Origin: JBLUOA01 sp048060095
Lineage (GTDB): Bacteria > Pseudomonadota > Alphaproteobacteria > Rhodobacterales > Rhodobacteraceae
Direction of reading: 5' to 3'
DNA length: 64,000 nt
Assembly (NCBI RefSeq): GCF_048060095.1
Contig: NZ_JBLUOA010000001.1
Span: 1 to 64,000, forward strand
Below the pieces are notes generated by a model. That model did no database searches and was not told the origin of the DNA. It was given only the letters and a program-made list of their open reading frames with translations. Both the position numbers and the translations under genes were made by a program. Shown here in pieces: positions 59,842-64,000 of the stretch (positions are counted from its first letter, which is position 1; each line of letters starts with the position of its first letter).

Positions 59842-60872
59842 TGCGTGGGGTGTGGTCGGCGCTTGTCCTGGCGGTGTTGTCGATGACAGCACCCGTCAAG
59901 GCAAAGGATGCGACCTACAGCCTTTTGCGGTTTGATGAGCTTTCCGGCTGGGAAGACGACGACCACCAAGAAGCGCTTTCGGTCTTTCTGGAAACCTGCG
60001 GCGATATGAATGGGGCGGAGTGGACCGCGCTTTGCGCGCTCGCGACGACACAGCCCTCGGCCCGCACCTTCTTTGAAATCTTCTTCCGCCCGGTGATGGT
60101 GGAGGATGGCAGCCCCGCCATGTTCACCGGCTATTTTGAACCGGAGCTTTCGGGGTCGCTTCAGCCCACAGCGCGGTTCCGCTACCCCCTCTATCGCAAG
60201 CCGCCAGAGGCCGATGGACTATGGCTGACCCGACGAGAGATTGAGGAAACCGGAGCACTCCACAATCGGGGGCTTGAGATTTGTTGGGTAGATAACCCGG
60301 TCGATGTGTTCTTTCTGCAAATCCAAGGCTCGGGGAGGGTGCGTCTGACCAATGGCAACGTGATCCGCGTTGGTTATGGCGGGGCGAACGGCCAACCCTA
60401 TCGATCTGTTGGCGAAGAGCTGGTGCGGCGCGGCGTCTACCAGCCGCATCAGGTGTCCGCGCAGGTGATCCGCAATTGGGTGCAGCGCAATCCGACGGAT
60501 GGGACCGAACTGCTGCGGCACAATCCGTCTTTCGTGTTTTTCCGCAAGCTGCGGGATCTGGCCCCGGACCGTGGGCCGCTTGGCGCGATGAACCGGTCGA
60601 TCACCACGCTGCGGACGATTGCGGTCGATCCGCTTTATACCCCGCTTGGCGCACCGGTTTGGATTGAGAAAGAGGGCAAAGATCCGATGACCCGGCTGAT
60701 GGTCGCGCAAGATACAGGCTCTGCCATCAAGGGCGCGCAGCGTGCGGATATCTTTTTCGGCTCCGGGGATGATGCGGGGCGGGTTGCGGGGCGTATTCGT
60801 GATCCGGGGCGGTTGGTGATGTTGTTGCCGATTCAGATCGCGTTTGAGCTGGTGCCCGAGGGGGCAGGATGA
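59838..60872 (+). CDS. mltA: Membrane-bound lytic murein transglycosylase A
   Basis: MltA cleaves peptidoglycan glycan chains with formation of anhydro ends. The 344-residue protein starts with a signal peptide (MMRGVWSALVLAVLSMTAPV, cut near KAKD). It has the MltA domain (FTGYFEPELSGSLQ, VFFLQIQGSGRVRL) and the C-terminal 3D domain with LMVAQDTGSAIKGAQRAD, IFFGSG. The start overlaps the Tim44-like stop by 4 bases. There is no clear lipobox, although the family is often a lipoprotein. Confidence 0.94.
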   Translation: MMRGVWSALVLAVLSMTAPVKAKDATYSLLRFDELSGWEDDDHQEALSVFLETCGDMNGAEWTALCALATTQPSARTFFEIFFRPVMVEDGSPAMFTGYFEPELSGSLQPTARFRYPLYRKPPEADGLWLTRREIEETGALHNRGLEICWVDNPVDVFFLQIQGSGRVRLTNGNVIRVGYGGANGQPYRSVGEELVRRGVYQPHQVSAQVIRNWVQRNPTDGTELLRHNPSFVFFRKLRDLAPDRGPLGAMNRSITTLRTIAVDPLYTPLGAPVWIEKEGKDPMTRLMVAQDTGSAIKGAQRADIFFGSGDDAGRVAGRIRDPGRLVMLLPIQIAFELVPEGAG

Positions 60873-61459
60873 CGCGCAAGCGTCGCCACCTGCGCCCGGA
60901 CGAAGAAGAGCTTTGGGCGCGTGTCGCAAAAACGGCAAAACCAATCCGCCCGCCAGAGTTTCGGACCAGCAACCTGACTGAACCGAAACAAAACGGCGCG
61001 GCAGACGACTCGCCGCGTCCGATTGAACCGTTTTCTATCCGCAGCGGTGCGAAGCCCGCGACCCGGATGGACCTTATCCCGTCGATTTCCGATCAGCTTT
61101 CACGTCAGCCAGTGCAGATGGATGGCAAGGCTTTCGGCAAACTTCGGCGGGGCAAGATGACGCCCGACGCCAAGATCGACCTGCACGGCATGACGCTCGC
61201 CCGTGCGCATCCGGCTTTGACAAGCTTCGTGCTAAATGCCCACGCCTCGGGCAAACGGCTGGTTCTGGTCATCACCGGCAAGGGCAGGCAGCGCGACGAT
61301 CACGGGCCAATCCCGGAACGGCGCGGTGTTCTGAAACATCAAGTGCCGCAGTGGCTGCAATCCGGGCCGCTTCGTTCTGTGGTTCTTCAGGTGGCCCAAG
61401 CACATGTTCGTCATGGCGGAAGCGGCGCGTATTACGTCTATCTAAGGCGCAATCGCTAA
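60869..61459 (+). CDS. Smr (MutS2 C-terminal-like) domain protein
   Basis: The 196-residue protein has a basic, flexible N-terminal ~105 residues and a C-terminal Smr domain with the marks IDLHGMTLARAHPAL, VLVITGKG and VRHGGSGAYYVYLR. Smr domains are endonucleases or RNA/DNA binders. It overlaps the mltA stop by 4 bases, so it is part of the tim44-mltA-smr series. It converges with the MFS gene by an 18-base overlap. Confidence 0.9.
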   Translation: MTRKRRHLRPDEEELWARVAKTAKPIRPPEFRTSNLTEPKQNGAADDSPRPIEPFSIRSGAKPATRMDLIPSISDQLSRQPVQMDGKAFGKLRRGKMTPDAKIDLHGMTLARAHPALTSFVLNAHASGKRLVLVITGKGRQRDDHGPIPERRGVLKHQVPQWLQSGPLRSVVLQVAQAHVRHGGSGAYYVYLRRNR

Positions 61460-62665
61460 GGTCTTTCGGACGCGCCCAACCGCGACCGCCACGATGGACG
61501 ACGCGAGCGTGATATAGGCTGCGATCCCGAACATCTGCTGTTCGAAATTCACGCCAAGATCAATCAGCTCCCCGGTAATCGCTGGCCCAATGGCAGAGCC
61601 GAGCACCATCACCGCCGCCGCCATCGCCTTGATCGACCCAAGGTGGCGGGTGCCGTAGAACTCTGCCCAGAACGCGCTTGATAGGGTCGATTGCCCGCCT
61701 TGGGTCAGCGCCATGACCGCCATCGCGCCGCCCGCTGCCCACGGCGAATGGGCAAGGCCGAACAAAACGAACCCCAGCGCGAGCGGCAGTTGATAGATCG
61801 GCATCAACCGCCCGGTTCCGATCCGGTCGATCAGCCATCCGAACCCAAGGGCGGAAAGCACGCTGACAATCGTATAAATCGGGATCAATGCAACGAAGGC
61901 CGCATGGCTCCACCCCTTTACTTCGGCGATGTGGACCTGCTGGAAAAAGAATGACGTGACAAAGGCCGACGGGGCGACAAGCGCGGGGGCCAGCGCCCAG
62001 AACAGCCAGTGTCGCAACGCGCCGTTCCGGGTCCAGTGAATGCCCGCCATGCCGGATGCGTGGGTTTCTTCGGCAACCGATCGCGGCGTGCGTTCCTGGC
62101 GCAGAAGCAGCATCAGCAGCGGGATCAGCAAGACGACAACAACCGCGCAGCCGATCCAAAGTGACCGCCACGAATAGAAGCCAAGCAGCGCGACGAAGAT
62201 CAGCGGCAGCAAAGCCTCCCCCGCCGCGAAACCAAGTGACGCGATGGCAAGCGCCCGGCCCCGCGCCGCCACAAACCACCGCGCCATACCAACGGCAGAT
62301 ACATGCGGTAACATTCCTTGCCCGGCAAGCCTCAGCGAGAAGATCACGAACGGCAGCGCCCATGCCGCCGAGACCGTCGCCATCGCAACACATGCCCCGG
62401 CAAGGCCAAGGAACACGAACGCCCCAAGGTGGCGCACGCGAAAGATGTCGGTCAGCCCGCCCGCCCAGATCATCACGACGGCAGAGGCCATCGTGCCTAA
62501 TGAATATAGCCCGCCCCAAGCGCCGTGGCTTAGATTGAACTCTGCCCGGATTTCACCGGCGAAGATCGAAATGAAAAAGGTCTGCCCAAAGCTCGACACC
62601 AACGTCAGAAGCATACCAGCGGCGAGCCATTGTGCATTGGCCCGCAGGAACGCGCCAAACCTCAT
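61442..62665 (-). CDS. Major facilitator superfamily transporter
   Basis: The 407-residue protein has about twelve hydrophobic segments, with the SLGTMASAVVMIWAGGLTDI and RHLGAFVFLGLA regions typical for the end of the second helix and loop. A central hydrophilic loop is near residue 200. The substrate is not clear; it does not match a named drug or sugar carrier by eye. Its start overlaps the lipoprotein hydrolase gene by 4 bases, so the two are coupled. Confidence 0.88.
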   Translation of the reverse strand: MRFGAFLRANAQWLAAGMLLTLVSSFGQTFFISIFAGEIRAEFNLSHGAWGGLYSLGTMASAVVMIWAGGLTDIFRVRHLGAFVFLGLAGACVAMATVSAAWALPFVIFSLRLAGQGMLPHVSAVGMARWFVAARGRALAIASLGFAAGEALLPLIFVALLGFYSWRSLWIGCAVVVVLLIPLLMLLLRQERTPRSVAEETHASGMAGIHWTRNGALRHWLFWALAPALVAPSAFVTSFFFQQVHIAEVKGWSHAAFVALIPIYTIVSVLSALGFGWLIDRIGTGRLMPIYQLPLALGFVLFGLAHSPWAAGGAMAVMALTQGGQSTLSSAFWAEFYGTRHLGSIKAMAAAVMVLGSAIGPAITGELIDLGVNFEQQMFGIAAYITLASSIVAVAVGRVRKTLAIAP

Positions 62666-63786
62666 TGCACGCCAGCGGCAGCGGGGTTGAGGATGACTTG
62701 CGTGGCGTTCTGGACCGTCAGCACCGTGCCGGGGATCAGCCCCGCGCGCCCCGATGGATCGTTGGCGAACGCCGCCTCAATCCCCGGTGCGAGCTTAAGG
62801 ATGCGAATCAATGCGGGTGAGGTTGCTGCGCTGAAATGGCCAACCGGGCCGTCCGAGAACTCCGATAGGTCAAAGATCGTAACCTCAAGATCCGACAGAA
62901 TCTCCGGGTCCGTGACATTACCCAGCCGATCCGTCCGCCCGGTCAGCCGCGCCGACAGTCGCAGCGCTCGATCCCGGTCAGAGGAAAAGATCGCGAAGGG
63001 TTGCGGCAAATCCCCGATCCGTGCGGCTTGCTGGCGGAACAGATCAATGTCGATATCTGGGGATAGCAGAACGACCCCGCCCACCTGCCGATCAAGGCTG
63101 CGCGGGTTGGCGATCGCCATCTGGCGCAGGGTTTCCATGACAAGCTGCGCGCCGATCGAGTGGCCGACGAGCAGAACCTCGTTCGCTCCGGCTGAGCGGA
63201 CGACTGACAAAAGCTCCTCTAACCCGTCGCGGGCGAATAACACGCTGTCGTGGTCGTAGGCATAACCCAAGGCGCTGCCTGCGCTGGGCCAGGAATAGTG
63301 AACCGCAACGTCGGGCAGCCCGAAATCATGCGACATCTGGGCAAGCCGATAGACGCCATCAGAAAACGTGTTGTTGAACCCGTGAACATAGATGATCGCA
63401 ACGCGTTTGCCGACTGGGCGGGTCAGCAGGGCTTGGCGCAGGTCGCGCCGAAACTCTCCGACACCCTGAAACAAAACCTCTTCCGTTGCTATGAAATGCT
63501 GCGTGGCGTCCGGTGCCTGTCGGGGCCATTCGATGCGCCCCGTTTCATGCGCGGGCGGGACGGACACATCGTAACGGGCAAAAGCCAGATCGCCCGACCG
63601 TTCCGCCCCGAACCGCGTTTCTGGGTCACGTTGCCGGGTCGTTCCGACAAAAACGCGCTGCACCTCGCCGACGGATGCGGCGGCTTCGTCCACGACAATG
63701 ACGGGCCGCGGCCCGCAGGCCGTCAGCAGCACAGCGATAGCTGCGGTCAGAAGGAAACGTAGAACCGGCACAAGCGCGACTTTCAA
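62662..63786 (-). CDS. Lipoprotein alpha/beta hydrolase (DUF900-type)
   Basis: The 374-residue protein has a lipoprotein signal (LLTAAIAVLLTAC, lipobox LTAC, lipidated C24). It then has an alpha/beta-hydrolase domain with VAIIYVHGFNNTFSDGV, HYSWPSAGSALGYAYD, the nucleophile elbow LLVGHSIGAQ and a late Asp/His region not fixed by eye. DUF900 members are predicted esterases or lipases with no known substrate. It is translationally coupled to the MFS gene downstream, and both are about 45 bases after hslU. Confidence 0.85.
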   Translation of the reverse strand: MKVALVPVLRFLLTAAIAVLLTACGPRPVIVVDEAAASVGEVQRVFVGTTRQRDPETRFGAERSGDLAFARYDVSVPPAHETGRIEWPRQAPDATQHFIATEEVLFQGVGEFRRDLRQALLTRPVGKRVAIIYVHGFNNTFSDGVYRLAQMSHDFGLPDVAVHYSWPSAGSALGYAYDHDSVLFARDGLEELLSVVRSAGANEVLLVGHSIGAQLVMETLRQMAIANPRSLDRQVGGVVLLSPDIDIDLFRQQAARIGDLPQPFAIFSSDRDRALRLSARLTGRTDRLGNVTDPEILSDLEVTIFDLSEFSDGPVGHFSAATSPALIRILKLAPGIEAAFANDPSGRAGLIPGTVLTVQNATQVILNPAAAGVQ

Positions 63787-63830
63787 AGGGTCGATATCGC
63801 GCTTGCCCTAGCAGGTTTTAAAACGGTCGC

Positions 63831-64000
63831 CTAGAGCACGTAGCGGCTGAGATCGGCAGAGCGGGTGAGTTCGCCGAGGTTCTCTTCGACAAAATCCGCG
63901 TTCACCTCAACGCTTTCACCAGCGCGGTCGGGGGCGGTGAATCCAAGCTCCTCGAACACACGCTCCATCACCGTGTAAAGCCGCCGCGCGCCGATGTTTT
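63831..64000 (-). CDS. hslU: ATP-dependent protease ATPase subunit HslU, C-terminal part
   Basis: The last ~56 residues of HslU (ClpY) are in the window. They read NIGARRLYTVMERVFEELGF and end DFVEENLGELTRSADLSRYV-L-stop. The NIGARRLHTVMER block and the LSRYIL-type C-terminus, which docks into HslV, are diagnostic. The rest of the gene and hslV lie beyond the right edge. The gene is cut by the window and is not broken. Confidence 0.95.
   Translation of the reverse strand, partial: NIGARRLYTVMERVFEELGFTAPDRAGESVEVNADFVEENLGELTRSADLSRYVL

Noticed and set aside
61560..62519. Second minus-strand frame (319 codons) inside the MFS gene
   Set aside because: The other frame has about twelve membrane segments; this one is an Arg/Gly-rich shadow.
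1..64000. tRNA, rRNA, CRISPR, insertion sequence, prophage or defence island
   Set aside because: No repeats-spacers, terminal inverted repeats, transposase, integrase or defence gene signature was seen, and gene order is that of a conserved core chromosome.

Overview
The window is a GC-rich, densely packed stretch of alphaproteobacterial chromosome, most likely from Rhodobacterales (the Roseobacter/Rhodobacter group). The evidence is the conserved gene order rho-mnmE-mnmG-rsmG-parA-parB beside maf-aroE-coaE-dnaQ-secB-fxsA-tim44-mltA-smr-hslU, the NDUFAF5-type methyltransferase, HemJ, the PstS/OmpA fusion and the response regulator/PP2C protein. It is almost entirely housekeeping. I see no insertion sequence, prophage, CRISPR array, defence island, rRNA or tRNA.

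Layout: 0-2.8 kb holds the dnaK 3' end, dnaJ and radC. 2.7-11.3 kb holds two exported proteins, secA, a periplasmic PPIase, argJ, mutT and a 45-residue ORF. 11.3-16.8 kb is the minus-strand rimP-nusA-ylxR-infB operon, closed by a strong bidirectional terminator and opened by a promoter and a terminator-like hairpin just before rimP. 16.9-23.9 kb is mixed: a CDGSH protein, pip, ubiG, marR, a nitrilase-family hydrolase, grxC, comF, a methyltransferase, hemH and a 60-residue envelope peptide. 24.0-25.8 kb encodes three exported envelope proteins (two L,D-transpeptidase-fold proteins around a CAP lipoprotein). 25.9-33.7 kb is a tightly overlapping minus-strand series (hslO, nudix, cca, two ABC exporters, 23S/tRNA methyltransferase). 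33.7-36 kb carries a Nudix gene and a divergent response-regulator phosphatase and Hpt pair. 36-47.5 kb holds argG, a sulfotransferase-like/aminotransferase pair, msrA, mutS, grpE-hrcA, rph-rdgB-hemW and a DUF454 gene.

47.5-64 kb is the replication-origin neighbourhood. parB, parA, rsmG, mnmG, mnmE, rho and hemJ run leftward, and maf, aroE, coaE and dnaQ run rightward. Between them lies the only gene-free gap over 300 bases (54,914-55,330). It is strikingly AT-rich for this genome and contains DnaA-box-like sites, a head-to-head DnaA-box palindrome, a consensus IHF site and two GANTC sites. I call it the probable chromosomal oriC. Two perfect 16-bp parS sites lie inside the coding sequences of rsmG and mnmG, next to parAB.

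The most interesting points are the oriC architecture, parS sites used as codons, a terminator-like hairpin 15 nt before rimP that implies attenuation of the rimP-nusA-infB operon, and several small or unusual proteins. I did not find a clearly new multi-gene system.
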